A DNA stretch of 64,000 nucleotides from Promerops cafer. Lineage: Eukaryota > Chordata > Aves > Passeriformes > Nectariniidae. The first letter of the stretch is position 1; each line of letters begins with the position of its first letter. The notes beneath the pieces were generated by a model. That model was not told the origin of the DNA. It made no database searches and was given only the letters and a program-made list of their open reading frames with translations. Of the stretch, positions 27,301 through 42,300 are shown piece by piece. The stretch lies in contig VZSE01006234.1 in the NCBI GenBank assembly GCA_013398275.1, positions 1,677,144 through 1,741,143 of the forward strand. The letters run 5' to 3'. The position numbers and the translations under genes are program-made.

Positions 27301-30300
27301 GAAGAAAATCTTTACGTCTTTTTAGTCAGAAACCTTTTGCTCTGAAACATTCAATTAATACTTGAAATTGAGTACGACTGACAGTTATTTTTAGTCAAGT
27401 TTGGCTTTGCTGTATGATAAAGAATACTTGGAGAAATATTTTCTTCTTTGAAATAAGGACAAGAAAAAGTTACATAGCCTGGAAATGTATTGAGAAATTA
27501 TTGTTATGTAATCTTTTCCTCTGACTCAAAGACACTTTAAAGAATGCTGTCTTGGTTTAATATGTACTGTAAGTATGTCTTTATTTAGTATATAAAACCC
27601 CTAAGTTAGATGCTAGTAATTAGTCACAAAAGTTCACAGCTAGGAGGACAGTATTAGATGTGGGGTTCATGTTTAACCTGGGAGAAGAGTATTACTCATC
27701 ACAGCTTTCTTTTCCTTTTCATCCCTGGGGGTCAGTGCCCACTCTAAATTTGTTGTGAATGATTGTCAATTCTGTTGCACCCACACTACTGAGAATCTAA
27801 AGTTCTCAACAAGAAGAGGAAAGCAGTAGATTAATGATGTGGTGCTGCACTGCAGTAAACAGTTCATTGTCTAAATGGTCTGTAATGAAACCTCTTTCTC
27901 CTTTGTGCAGTCTGGAGCAAAAGCACTCCACCTGCTCCAGATAATGGTACGTCTGCCTGGGGTGAGCCAAACGAAACCAGTCCCGGGTGGGGTGAAGTAG
28001 ATGATACAGGAGCATCGACTACAGGCTGGGGAAATGCACCTTCCAACACCCCGAATGCCATGAAATCTAGTGAGTATAGGCCAGATACCAGTTTCTTGCA
28101 ATTGCCTTGGAGATTTTTTATGTTTGGCCTTTTGACATGGATCACCTGAGGAGGAATTGTTATCTGAGGCCTAAAAGCAGTGTTGAATGCTTTTATAGGA
28201 TTTTGATGGATGAGTATTAAGTGTTTGTAAACGACTGAAACTTTGTCTTTTAAGGTAGTAAAACATTTCCTAACTAAGCAATTAAATGAGCAGCTCTGAT
28301 TCTGGAAGTGCTGAAACACAGTAAGGAAATGTGTGTTTTTCTCTGGTTGCCTACTTGTTAGATGGTAAGTTACTTTTTCTGATGGTATGAGGAAAAGGCA
28401 TGCACGGTACTGAGAAATTTCACTGTGGAGGTCATTATATGGTTATCTATGCTTTGATAATGCAATTTGGCTTTCAAGGGATTTTTTAAATTGTATAATT
28501 GAGAAAAATTGTAACTCTTAAGAACTGCACTTTGTAGTAGAACCTAAATGCCTACTGCAGTGTCTTTCATGAATGAGACGTTGAAATATTTTGAAAATTT
28601 ACTTAAAAGTTAAAATTTTGCTATATTGAGAGTTTTTGTGGATATTATTCTTGATGATGTAAGTTGTTTGTATAGTTATTATTTCACTCTTTTTAAGGAA
28701 AAAAAACAAAAAACAAAAGCAATGTTATTGCCAAAGTCAAGTAACATTTGGATGTGAAGTTTCCTGTAGGAACTACTGATGGATACACAAGTGTTACTGA
28801 ACTTGACTTGATGATGCCCACTGTAAAACTGTTTCGAGCCCAGAAGTTGCTTTTGCAACATGTAATTGTTTGAAATGAAGTGCTGTGTAGATAGTTTGCT
28901 ATCATTCTCCCTTCCTCCCATCCCAATTAAATAATTTGGCCATTTCTGAAACAAAAAAGCTTTGCTTCCTTAGTGTCATCATTGTGGCAGGCTTTTGTGG
29001 ATGAAAGGCTTCCCATGTCTGCCACACAGACTTGGCATTTTGAGGATGCTAAGCTGATTTTAGATGGCTGTCTTCTTTTATCTATAAAAAGATACCTAAA
29101 TATGACTGAAATAAGAACTTCTGAAACTGATCTGTTGAAAATTCTGTTGGTTGGTTAATGCTTAATACAGTCTTTTAAGACTATACGTGGTCACTTGCTT
29201 ACCATGACTGGTCTGTATGTATGCCATAACCAAAGAACTGCAGCCTACACTTGCTGTTCTGTATGTGAGCTGTCCCCAGCTCTGCAGCAGTATCTAGGGA
29301 CAGGCTACAGACTAGCTGTGATCAGAAAACAAAAAAATCAGTTTGGAGCCAAAGGAGGAAGCATGGATCAGTATCCACCTGTTTAAAAAAGTAGATTTCT
29401 GTAGTTTTGCCAGCATTGCATAAGAATTTTCTGGCAGAAATAGGAACAAATTCCGTTTTCTGTAATATCTTTTTTTTTAATCTTGAAAATTTCGTTTGTG
29501 TTCTATAGCTCTTGGTACCTCCTTACTCAACAAATGCAAAAAATTAGGCCAGTGTCATACAAGTCATCTTTACATGACTGTCCAGAGTCCTAGAGAGCCG
29601 TCAGTGCAGAAAAATAATCTCCAGTCATGTAGTATCGTAGTATATATTTAAGCGCTGTCACCAGAAATAAATAAAAGCTGCAGGGACTACCCAGTATAAC
29701 ATTTCCAGATTGTGTTCTTGACTCTACAGTCATCATACTTTAATGTAGCCTTTTCTGTGTAAGTAGCACAATTAAAGGGCCAAGAGCTCCTTGGTCCTTT
29801 TTGCACTTGGACCAGTATATTTCATAAGCAGCCCTCAGTTTTAGTACCCAATTGAACAGACTTTAAAAAGCTGTTTCCTCTGAAGTATCTGAGGGTTTAT
29901 TTATGATGCATTTTAAGGTATCTCTTAAACCACCATAAAATGCTGCTGTACTTATTTTCATTATGGTCAGGGTAGAGATCCCCATGGTAGACTGATTGCA
30001 GTTCCTGACTTTTTATATTCAGTCTTTCTGCTGTGTGTGTAAATGTCTTTATTCCTGTTTTCCACACTCAAGCCCCAGACAATTAAAAAATCAGTTATTA
30101 CAAAGGCGATAATGATGATGATGGAAATATTTTTTAAAGTAGATAAATACTAAATAAACAAATATGGGAATAAATTTGCAAAATGAAGAGTTAGAGCAGG
30201 AGGAACAGTTGGATAGCGGACAGGATGAGGACTTGGGCTCCTGATGGCTTGTCAGCAGAGGTTAGAATTCCAAGTTGCATGACGTGCTAGAGAGTAATAG

Positions 30301-33300
30301 CAAGGAAAGTAGCCAGCAGGGAAAAGTCTGAACTGATGCAGTGAAGGGGTTGTAGCTTTTTGATGTACTTAATCAACTCTGCTAGTAAGTCTCATTAGTA
30401 ACGTTGTTAGGAATAGAATTTGTAGTAGAGGGGGTTTATTTGGTTGTTTGGTTTGGTTTTGGTTTGGTTTTTTGCATTGAACTACTTTTGGTGTTGTTTG
30501 TACCAGAGGACAATGTCAGGTCTTTGCCTTCAGATACTACTTAGTTGTTATTTCTAAAAGTTGTTTCTGTAATTTTGTGGAAGAGTGTAGGGCAAGGGGA
30601 GTATTAAGGTTTTGAAGTGAGAGAGGACATAATTGGTAAACCACCTGAACCAGTCTTCAGCACCCCTGGTTTTTGAGTGTGCTTTGAAGGCTTTCATTTG
30701 CACTCAAAAATAATAGGTTGCCTTTTAAATGCAGCTCTATCTGTATAAGAGGTCTCTATTGCTATTATATCTTTAAAGGTTTGACATTTCTTTAAAATAG
30801 TTGCAAAACATGACATGTGAACATGCCACCAAATCTCTTGGGTTTTGGGATTCGTGCACAAGTTTTTACAGCTGTTGGAGTGAAGACACATTCTTGAATT
30901 ATTTTTTTCTTAGTTCCTTTGGGATTCTGATGATCTCAGCTAATGTTGCAGTGTCACATCACCAGCTGCATGGTATTGTAGACTGCTTTTGAGCTTTCTT
31001 TTTTTCTTTTTCTAAAGGTTCTAAATCTATGCAAGATGGCTGGGGAGAGAGTGATGGGCCAGTGACAGGAACACGTCATTCCAGCTGGGAAGAGGAGGAG
31101 GAGGGAGGAGTCTGGAACACAGCAGGCTCTCAGGGAAGCAGTTCCTCCCACAACTCAACAAGCTGGGGACAAGGAGGAAAGAAAACACAAATGAAGGTAA
31201 AGTGCTTGAATGATTCATTACTACTGTGTTGTCTGGAAACAGTCTGACTGATATGTTAGAGCATTATGTAGTTATTTTTTAAGAAGGCTTTGCAGAGTTA
31301 CAGAAAGGTGCCTCTTAAACTAGTGTAAAAAATGGGAGGTTTTTGGATTTGCTTTCATGTATTACACCTGTTATGACTAATAAATCTTGCAATAGGTGTC
31401 AAATTCTTTTGGTTTGTAAGCTGCACAGGCATTACTAAATGAAAATAAGTATCCCAAGGCTATTTCTCTTCTCTTGCTGACACATCTTTCTGTTAGGCTG
31501 CTGCTGTTGTTTTTGCATAGCCTGCTGTAGTTTGGATTCCACAGTCCCTTTGGCACATGAACTTCTTATTTCTAACAACTGTTGGATTTATGTCTGACTT
31601 ATGTTTGTTGTTGTTGACGTTTGGCCTCAAACAGAAGCAGGAGCTTGGCTGTAGTCCAGAGTAAATTTCTTTGTAAGGTTTGTTTGCACTGAAGTTCCTT
31701 ACTACAGTAACACTTGTTGCTGTATTAATATTAGAAGGACTATGCTGTGTCTGCTTCCATGAAGTAGGTAGGGCAGATTCAAAAGGCACGGCAGAGCAGT
31801 TTCCTGAGACGTGGAAATACTGTAATGATAGGGTAGGGAGTTTTACAATTCCTGTTTCGCAGAAATTATTCTCAGGGACCTTTTTTTTCTCACTTTCAAG
31901 CTTTTTTATTTTAACCACCAAAACAACTGAAATTTTTTTCACTGTTGAACTGTGTTAGTATTGGTTTTGATGGACTGTGAATTACACTAAGGCCAGAGAG
32001 AGAGACCCTGGTCAGCACAGTGCCTGTGACACCATGCTAAAGGGAAGAAAGGCAAAGAAGAAATCTGCCTCTGTATGCACTGGATTAAAGAATGTATTAA
32101 ACTGTAACAGAGGAGAAAATAAACAATGTTCACAAAGCTTTCTGGGTTGCAGAATGAAACTGAAGGTGTGATAAACATCCTACATGACAATGTTCAACCA
32201 GTTTGGAATACCTAACAGTGATTAATTGTACAAGACACAGTATTTGGTAAATGTTTCCAAACATGTAAATACTTAAGGTAGTTTTTTCAGGAGATTAATT
32301 TCTCTGATACCAGAATTTTCATTTTAAACATGCACATTTCAAGGATAAAGGAGAATTTAAGGAATTAAGAAGTTTCTAAAAATATTTTTGTCTCTTTTTT
32401 TTTCAGTGTGCATTAAAAGGAGGAAATAGTGATTCATGGATGAACCCTTTATCCAAACAGTTTTCAAATATGGGCTTGCTTGTAAGTAATTTTCTTTTAA
32501 AAGAAAGTCGAACTTTGTGGAAAAGCTGTAAGCAGTAAATAAGTCAAAAGATCAGCTGTTTCACAGTTTTTAATCTGCATCTGCTCTGCTGGCATGTTCA
32601 TTATAATACCTGTTGTAGCTGGCTCAGAATGGCTTCTCAGAAAAACCCCACATCTACTTTGATTCCTAAAGTTACTTAATGATAGTTCCTGCTCTGAGGT
32701 TGCAGTTTCTGTGCAAGCAATAGATTTGGGAGGGGGATGTGTGTTTCCTCATTTTGTTTGGTTGGTTTTGGGGCAGGGGGATTTTTGCTTTTTGGTGTGG
32801 GGGTGTTTTTTTGTTGCTTTGTTTCTGGGTTTGGGTTTTTTTAATTTGATTTTCATAACATGCTGTTGAGAGCACTCAAGATAAAGGCTCCTGCCTGTAG
32901 TGTCAGACATCTGTGATAGGTTCAAGGTATTCATTCTGAATCTCAGCCACCTATCAGAATAGGAGATTTACAGCTCTGTGTGTGTCTTCACTGAATTTAC
33001 ATTTGAAGTACAGCAGGGTCTTTTTAGAAAAAAAATGGGCTCATTATGAATCCATAAGTAAAGATTGTTTGGTAAAGTGAATAAATAAATATATATCACA
33101 TTGAGAAGACGACGGAGCTGTAGGGAAGTATTTCAAAAATAACTATATATAGTTTTTTTAGGAAGTTCTGACAAGCTAATTTTAAAATATTTTGCAGAAT
33201 GTTGTGCTAGTTGTCATCCTGTGAAGCAGGAATACTATGTAATGCTGGCTAGCAGAAGATAACAATACAGAGTTTGTGTGAGAAGTCCAGGGCTGCACAA

Positions 33301-36300
33301 GCTGACACTGACATGCTTAGGATTAGTTTGCAGTGTCTTTTGGCTCCCAAGCTCTAATTCAGTTTGCTAGACAGTAGATGCTTCTGAAAGGTATGGGAAC
33401 ACGGTGTTCCATACTGCCAACTGAAGAATCCCGTGGCAGCACATTTCAAGATTTGATGGCATGACAGGTCATGAGGATGAGCTATCATTTTTGCTACTCT
33501 TTTCAGTGTTCAGTGTCACTCAGCCACTGGAACATGAGGGCAGAGGTTCATTTATGGAGCGGCTCTGTGTCCGTCTTTCGCCGTCGCTGCATTCATGTCT
33601 GGTGTCATAGGGGTAAACTTGCCACACACAGCATTAGGGGGTTGGGGCAAGGTTTGTCCAGGGTGATATCAGAAACCCTTGTGTTCAGTTTTAGTTTAAA
33701 GTAAAACTTTCATTAGCACAAGCATGTTCTCCCTGCATTCCACCTTTCTGAAATATTTCCCAGCATTGAATAGAAGTCAGAACTGAATTGTTCTTTTTTT
33801 CCCCCCAGAGTCAAACCGACGACATTCCAGGCAGTAAGATGGACTTGTCTGTAGGTGCGTATATTTTAATTGCAATGCATTTGAAATGTAATCACGTAAT
33901 ATCTTTATTCTTACGTAGTGCTCTTATGAGGATGACATGCTGTACTCTGGAAGGGTTTGATCCTTAGTTTTAGCAGTCCTCATAATATAAGGGTAAAAAA
34001 GCATCTTCTGTCTTGTCTGTAAGCTTTGACTCTGGTGTGCAAGATTGGGATGTATACCTGCACAGAGCAGAGCTATAACTTGGGGAAGAGACATCTTTTA
34101 AGACTGTTTCAAACTTTTAAGTTCGTATTCATGTTACTGTTTCAAGAAAGTGAAAATCTTTTTCATTGGGCAAAAGAGTACTGTTTTCTCTCCTGCCAGT
34201 AGGACATGCCATTTAGTACAGCTTCCTGGAGGTGATGTGAGGGGGAAAAAACTATCTTCTATCATTGAAATCATCTTCTATCAATTTCTTCAGTTGCATG
34301 CCTCAGGCTATTACAAATTACTTTTCAGGAGAACTAGATTTTATGTTCTGGATAGCTTCACCACAATTGCTACACAGCTTAAGCATCCTGGGCTGTATGG
34401 TACCAAAGGTAGAGCTGTGTTAGTCAAGACTTACTTGCATCTAATACCAGGTCTGGATTTGGTCTTCCAATACAATCCAGACAGATGCAGTGTCTCTTAG
34501 CTTAGAATCCATTGAATTCTTAAATTTCTATCACACTTCATAGAGGATTCAGTTGTTCATTTTCCCCAAAATTGCTGTCTTCCTCTCAAGTAGTTAAGGA
34601 TCTCAGTAAGAGATGATAAAAATGTTTGTTTATATGGTATGATACAGTTTTGTGAAAGGTAACAATTTTTTGTTCTCTCCAGTTTGGACTCATGCATCCT
34701 CTCTAGAATTCAGGCTCTGATTTTATCATGCTTATCTAAAGAATGTCTAGGTGGAGATCAGTCATCTTCATGGGTGTTCAGTTCTCACCTGCCTTCAAGA
34801 TGCTGCTGGTAAAAAACAGATCTAAGCAAGTACGAATGAAGAGGATGGTAGCCTGGATTATGTTGATTATAGCTCTCTTAGTTCTTTATCTCCAAATTAA
34901 GGATCCTTTGGAACTTTCAAGGACCCTAAGGCCATCAGAGCTTCTGAGGAGGTGACTGCTGCTCAGAATATCCTGTGAAAGGGTGCAGAAAGGCTGCATC
35001 TTTTACCTTGATGTATTGCCCTTCTTTAAGTTTAATGTGCCCATTAATGGTGGCATCCCTTGATCTTTGGTAGAGCCATTTATTATGGCTTGTATTCGGT
35101 CTCAAAGACTGAGAATGTAACAGATCTTTGTAGGCTTTTCTGTTACTTCTGTATTTAGCAGTTTTGCTCTTGTTGCTTATGGCATTTGTTTGTGGAAAGC
35201 TATAAGCTGTTTTGCTCAGCCCAGGTCTACTTCTAAACTTTAAACTTGGACTTACTTATGAGGTAGGCTTGTTCAACTGGTTTTCACTCAAGATTACAAC
35301 ATACCATGTTTTTCTGACAGATAACTGCCAGCATGTTTTCCTAGTTTATGGATAAATGCACAGAGTTAAATCTGTGCTTGGAGACCACATCTGTCAATGC
35401 AGCCTTTGGCTTTGGTATGCTTGGAGCACCTTGGCTCTGATCATCATGCACTGTCAGTAATTCTTACTACATTGGTCTCAGTCTCCTTGTTTGAAGAGTG
35501 TGTTCTCTTTATTTCAAGTGCTAGAGTAATACTTTTATTTACTGACCAAGACAGAAAAGAGATGGATTGATAACATGTCTGAGGCAGATGTATTTCTTTT
35601 CTTCTTCTATCAAATCTCTTTGATGGATAGCTTGTCTACTTTGAAAATAGGATATAACTTTTTTTCCCCATTGAAATATTTCCTATTCTGTAAGTTCTGA
35701 GATAGGAACTTTGCTACAGTAAAGTAGCTTGTCAGAACCACTTAATATTTTGTATTTTCTTTTCCCCTGTTTGACAATCACTTTTATTTTTTAATATATT
35801 AGTTAAAACCTCTGCAGATCAGAGAATTCTCAAATCACTTGTAAATACTGAGAAATTAATTTAAAATTTCTATTGACTCAAGTGTAATTTGTGCAGCTGG
35901 CTATTGTAAATATGTTATAAAGCTGTAACTTACGTAGCGTTCAGATGAAACACCTCATTATCTAAGGGCATGTGGTTGCTCAGTAGGCTTGGATGATGTA
36001 AATTTATGGTAAAGGTATAAAATTAGTATCTTTAAAATGTTTCTGTGGTCAAGCAGAAAATATTTCAAATTTTCTCCATTTGGGTTACCCCACTGGGTGT
36101 ATCTGTTCTCACCATGTTGAGTCTCTTGTTGGCAAATGTTTTGGGTAACTTTGCTCAGGAGCAGTTTGTCTCCTACTTCCCAGTGCAGGATGATATTATA
36201 TAATTTTGCATGGAATTCAGATTTCTTTTTCTTTAAGCTCTGTGCATGTGATGGGGAAGACGTACTTACTAGAAGTTTTTTCTCACACTAGGAAGTGAAC

Positions 36301-39300
36301 ATCATCTTCCAAGTCCTTGTTTGATTTTGCATTTTTCAGTGGTTTTCTCAATTCTTAGTAGTGGGAAAAATCCAAGAACTGATAGTCTTTTTTTATGAAG
36401 ATGGTTTAACTTTTAACCTGTTTTATGTTTCTGCATGTAAAGAATTTGGGGCTTCATACTTATTCATACACAAGTGTTTTTGCCTACTCTAGAGGGTAAT
36501 TCAAACTTTTTGCATTTTGGCAGTTGTCATGTACTGCATAAGGTAAAGCTATTCCTTAGCCCCCTGCATTATTTATAGTTTTAGTTGACAAGTTCAAAAG
36601 ACAAGACTCACACAACACGTTTCAAGGTTGCATTAGAATTTTCTATGAATGGGATAAAGGAATGCAGTCATCTCTCTCAGTGAGGCCTTGTTTATACTGA
36701 AGTTTAAGCAGCTGCCTCAGCACTAAGTGACATGCAAATCTGTGCTTCAGGCCTTCAGAGGTGCTCTTTTAATGCTCTCTGTATTTTACAAGGCATCATT
36801 CAGTAATGTTTGAGGAGTTGATTGGATCATCAGGATAACCAGAGACAGAAGGGTGTTTCTGTGGCTTAGTCATCTTGTGTTGGCATTGACCCAGTTTCAT
36901 TTCAGACAGTGATGCAACTGTGCCTCGCTTTCAGTTTCTTTTCAAGCAACTAATGGCCAGGGCTTCCTGTGTGGAATTAAAGCACATGAGCCTTTTAGTA
37001 GCACATTGCTGGCATTGTGTGCAGTGGTTTGATGTAGGTATTGACAGCACTGAGCTCTTCGTTACACTTTGTGAGTGCTTTTGCAGAGCCAGTTTTAGCT
37101 TTCAGGATGTGTTAGAAAGGGATGAGAGAACCACAAACTCATCCAGGTCAGTATGACTCCAGTTACAAGCTAAGATACTTAGGCGATTTGTCAACTGTTT
37201 TGTGGCAAATGATGTTGAAGGTATCTGAGAGGGTGAAGCTAGATCAGCTTTGAAAGCTGTGCGGGTAAGAAAAACCCATGCAATTAGTGGTCAGTTTCAT
37301 AGCTTCTTGGCAGTAGCATGGCTGTGAATATTAATAGATTGGGATTGGACATTAAGAAGAGATGCTGGATTTGAGAAGCTTTTTCAAGGAACGCTGTCTT
37401 GAAGGTGTAAAAGTGATTAGCTGTCTGCTCTGATAAAGGTTTAGTGTTTTGTTAGTGGTAGGGCAGGTTATCTATCACCAACTTCCTTTGGAAAAGTCAC
37501 AGATTTTCTTGTTAATTGTGCTGACATGTTTTTAAAATGGTTCTTGGAAATACCATCTGTGCTACTAACTAAACAGTGTTCTTTAAAACTAAAAATACCA
37601 GCAAAGCTCATTTCTATCACATCTGTATTTTAAAACAACAATGTTTTCCATCTACTTATAGCAATATGTATCTGATAGCTTACAGGTGCCACATAGGACC
37701 AAAAAGAATTGTTCCTTGGCAACAGTTCAGTGTCTAAGGTAGAAAACTTCTTCCAGTCAGCTCTTCGGCTGTTGATGAAGCTTTTAGAGAAAGTTGATGT
37801 CTTGTTCACCTTGTATGTTTCAGTTTGGTCATCTAACTGACCTCATACTAACACCTCATACTCAACCAGGTTACTGAGTAAACAATTGCAGGAGGCTTTA
37901 GCTGGTGTTTGAGAAGTGTCTGTGTTACTGGTTGTCTTACTGTGTACAGGCTGAGGGAGATTGGTTGTCTGTCTGAAGTTACAATATACCAGTTGCTGTC
38001 TTGTGTTCAAGAGTTAAGTTCATGTGACTGTAGGAGAATTTTGACCAAATTATGTGCATGTGACTAAATTTTTCGAATTATCTCAGAGGATTTCTCAATG
38101 TCAAACCCAGCAGAGGCTAAGTAGAATACATGGAGAACTTAAATAGTGGTCTTTCTACGTACTGAATCCCAAAAAAATAATAGTGCAGGTTTTGGGAGAC
38201 TTAGAGAACTAGGTATTTAATTATAATAATTAGTTTAAATGTATATTTTTATATCTGTACATAAATTGTAAGAAATACTTCACATTAGCTCTATAAAGTA
38301 AATTAGCAATGTTCAATGTTAAATGAAACATCCTACATTAATTTTTCAACACTTTTAATACCAACAAGTAGCTATGCTAAATTATGAGACAGATGTAATT
38401 TATACCCTGATCTTAAAGATTATTTCTTTGGCTGTGAACCTGCTGTCATGAAACATGGTAGAGATTATTTGCACTAATTTCTTCTTTTTTTACAGGTGGT
38501 CTCCCAGATAAGAAGTTTGAGGTAGATAAACGAGCCGTGAATCTCGGGGATTTTAATGACATGATGAGAAAGGATCGATCTGGGTTCCGTCCACCTAATT
38601 CCAAAGACATGGGAACCACAGATAGTGGGCCTTATTTTGAGAAGGTGAGAGAAATATCTTTAGATAAATTAATATCGACCTCTATGTTCAAGATCCCAGT
38701 TTTTACCCTAGGTCTCCACAGGTGCTAAAAATTGAATAACCCTGAATGAGCTCAGTAGTAAAAGGTGTGGGGTGGTTTTATTGGTAGAATGAATGTGTGT
38801 ATAAAGCAGGTGTCAGGTGTGCATAGACAAACTAAACTGGGGAGAGGTGAGGCTTTTTGTTCTAGAATAGTCTGGTTTTGATGTAGACAGAAATTCCTTT
38901 CTTTTTCTTGGAAGGGTAAACTTACAGGTAGCAATTAAATTCGTTATAGGTTTCATCACGATGATTCTTTTGGCTACTAACTACAGTCATCTACTGTAAA
39001 AAAAATCGGTTGAGATCTAAGTAAATATAAGTAATCACAGTCTTCCAAATTTTTTTCTTCTTTCATGTCTGGCATTTATTGGAAACACCCTTTCTAAATT
39101 CCACAACCCCTTATGCTGTATGTCCGTGTACTGTAAGCTTCTGTATGACATCTGTTTCTCTGTGACATCTGTTGTATGTTATGATAGTGTTTCTTTCATA
39201 TTCTTGCCTATTTTAAACAGAAGCTTTCACTGTTATTATCAAATATTAATTGCTTCACATTATGAATTGGAGAGTGTCCAATAGATTTAGAGTGCTCTAG

Positions 39301-42300
39301 GGCTGTTTTGGTTTCTTTTAAATACAGTTCATCACACGTAAAATGGAAAACAAATTTGGTTTAAAAATTCTGAAGGCGTGGTAACTGTCTAGGAATTTAA
39401 CTCCTCCATTTTGGTATAACAAGCCAAAAAGCAGTTTTGTCAACTCCCTCTGGTGGCATAATTAATAAATACCATGAGCAAAGCTAATGCGTTTCCTAAC
39501 AAATTATGCTGGTAGGTGTGTGCTAATATTAGGAATTCACTCAAGATTTGTTTACTTCTGTAGTGGTAATAGCCGCTATCAGAAACAAATTTCATGAGAG
39601 TTCAAAATCTATTTTTAAAAAGAAAACTTAAGATTATCTCCTTGGACCAAAATCTTAACTGTCAAGTGATCTTTTGAATCAGAAGTTTTGTCCTTGTAAC
39701 TGCTATTACAAATTAACTTTGCTTCTTCCTAGTCACTCACCGTCCCTCTTTCTCTCCTCTTGCATTCTGTTGCTTCACTAACCAACTCCTGCTGTTGGCT
39801 AACTGCTGCTTCAGCTGACTTTGCCTTTCTCCAATCAAGATGGGTGCCTTGGGGATGAGGCTCCCTGCTCTCCCTTCTCCCCTTCTCCCAGCTACAAGCT
39901 GTCTCCCTCTGGTTCCACACTATCCAACGTCGGCCTTGGGGCAATCGGCTCAGGGCTCAGTCCCCAAAACTTCGCTGCTAGACAAGTAAGCAGGCCACCT
40001 TATAAGATGCATTGCTATAAGGCTGCAACCTGGGCTTAATCCTGGTTAGTTGGTTGCTTGCATTTGTTCTTCTGAACAGATTAAAATTGTTAATGGAAAT
40101 TTCAGCTGTCTCAGGCCATTGAGAATCAGTCCACTTCGGTTCCTAGCATCAGAACATACTCTGGTTTTGTTGGCCTCTTCCTAAATCACAGTGCAACAGC
40201 AGGTAGACGTGCGTTTCAGAAGTCGTGAGGTTAGTGGTTTCCTATATTTTAATTACTGGCTTAAAACCCAGTTAGAGGCTGTTGATTTGCCTCATCACAC
40301 CCAACAGTGACTTTTTTAAGATCTTGTGTGTAGAAATATGCCTGTAAAAAGTTGCAGTGATTTAGCATTGTGCCTGTTCCCTTCTCCCTTCCTCACAGTT
40401 CAAAGTAAGGATTTATTTTACTAGTCTTTAAAAATTCTTGAAGTAGCAATATTTTTGTGTACAGGGAAATGGTGGGGAAGTAGTTAAGTAATTAACTGCA
40501 GTTTGGAAGAATTCCTGGCTATTGTGTTTTGCATTATTCTAGAAGAAAATATTTTAGGAATAGTAGGAAATGAAAGAATAGTTCCCTAATTATTGCAGCT
40601 GGTCTAGCTTATGTAGTCATATGCCTAACATGATGGTGTTTCTTCGTGTTGTCTTTCTGTTTCTATGTGACACGGTGTTGAACATCAGATTAAGTCCAAA
40701 ATTTGCAGGCATGTTGTTGATCTCAGTGTGCAGAACTCTGTAGAGTTATAGAGAGGGCTGAAAGTGTAAATGCAGCTTCAAGGCCTCTCTAAAATTTTAA
40801 TGTGTAGTTGACTCCAGCCAGCTCTTCCCAGAATAAAACCTCTTGTCTTTTGGGATTTTTTGTTTGTCTTCCTGCATGCTTAGGAGTTGCTTCTGAAGGA
40901 GAAGATACTTGTAGTGGAGGGGGATGCAGGTGAATGAGGCAATCCATAGTGCTGCCAGTGTTAGAAACAGGAGGAGAGACTTGTGTTTGAGCAAAAGGAT
41001 AGCAGAAGATGCACAGTATTAATGGTAGGAGTATTATGCACAGTATTATGATAGGATTTATGACATCCTTATATATTAGGGAAGGAAAGGTTTTAGTGAA
41101 GGCCTGCACAGTCTCAGGTTGGAAGAATGATGGACTTAGGCTGGGTGCAGCAATGCAGGCATGGACAAGCAGAATGGGGAATGATGGCTGAAGAGTGGAA
41201 AATACACTCTTAAGAACCCCAGGTATCTGAGGGTCACAGAGATCCTGATAGACAGCAGGAGATGGGAAATTCTGAGGGTCTTGAAACTGAAAAGGGAAAT
41301 TCATGGCACATAAGGATGCTTTGGAGTATGAGCTTCAGCTTTTAGAAGCAAGAGAGTGTAGCTGTCTTAGTGTAGGAGACTGTTGATAACATTTCTTGTC
41401 GCTTTTTTTGAAAAATGGTACCAAAAAAAGTCTGCTCAAGAGGCAGAAATCGTCAAACATAGTCACAAATTTTCTTTGGCCTTTTTCGTGCATTAGGGTT
41501 TATTACAGAAGTAGCTTATAAATCAGTAAATACGTCTCATTAAAAAAACTCAAACAGCAAGTATTCTCGTGTTAGAAAATAAATCACTGAAAGGAAAAAA
41601 AAACCATAATTCTTTTTCTCACTTGAAAATTTTCTTCAAATTTAGTGGGAGAAAAGGGGAAGGAAAATATCCAAATCCAGAATGTTGAAGTTTTCATGGC
41701 AGAAGGAAAAATTTTAATACTATTTTAGAATTCAAATTTCAGTTAATGAAAGGCCTACAGAGGAAATAATAGCCTTGTGAGTGATATCTCAGCAGCCTAC
41801 TCAGGAAAAGTACCTGTTTTCTCTAAAATGGGGGACTAGAATTCTTGTTGACACAGTCTTGCCATACTTTTAGGCCAGTGGAATGGAGTTTTTAGTTTGT
41901 TGTTTGTACTCCAAGTTTCCATTTCCCAATACGTAAAGTGCAAAATATTAAAACATTAGATTTGTCATGTTTTAAAGTAAGTAGGTAAGCATGACCCTTC
42001 AATGTTAGAGGAGAAACAACTTGCATCTCAAAAATGTAGTACAGTGGTCTTAACCCAGGTAGAATATTACTGATTTTAGCCAAATGTCTGTAATTCTAAG
42101 GGAACTCTGTTTAAGTCAGTAACTTGGCTCATCGTTACTGATATGTAGTTATTAGCATAGAAATCCATTATCCTGCGAGATTCATCTTCTCACTACTGCT
42201 TTAATTTTATAGGGTGGCAATCATGGTTTGTTTGGAAACAGCACAGCACAATCGAGGGGCATGCACACACCAGTGCAGCCACTAAATCCTTCCCCCAATA

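Noticed and set aside
31493..31942. 149-codon minus-strand frame overlapped by a 92-codon plus frame
   Set aside because: Intron sequence with open frames on both strands, peptides without recognisable features and Lys/Asn-rich as expected from AT-rich DNA.
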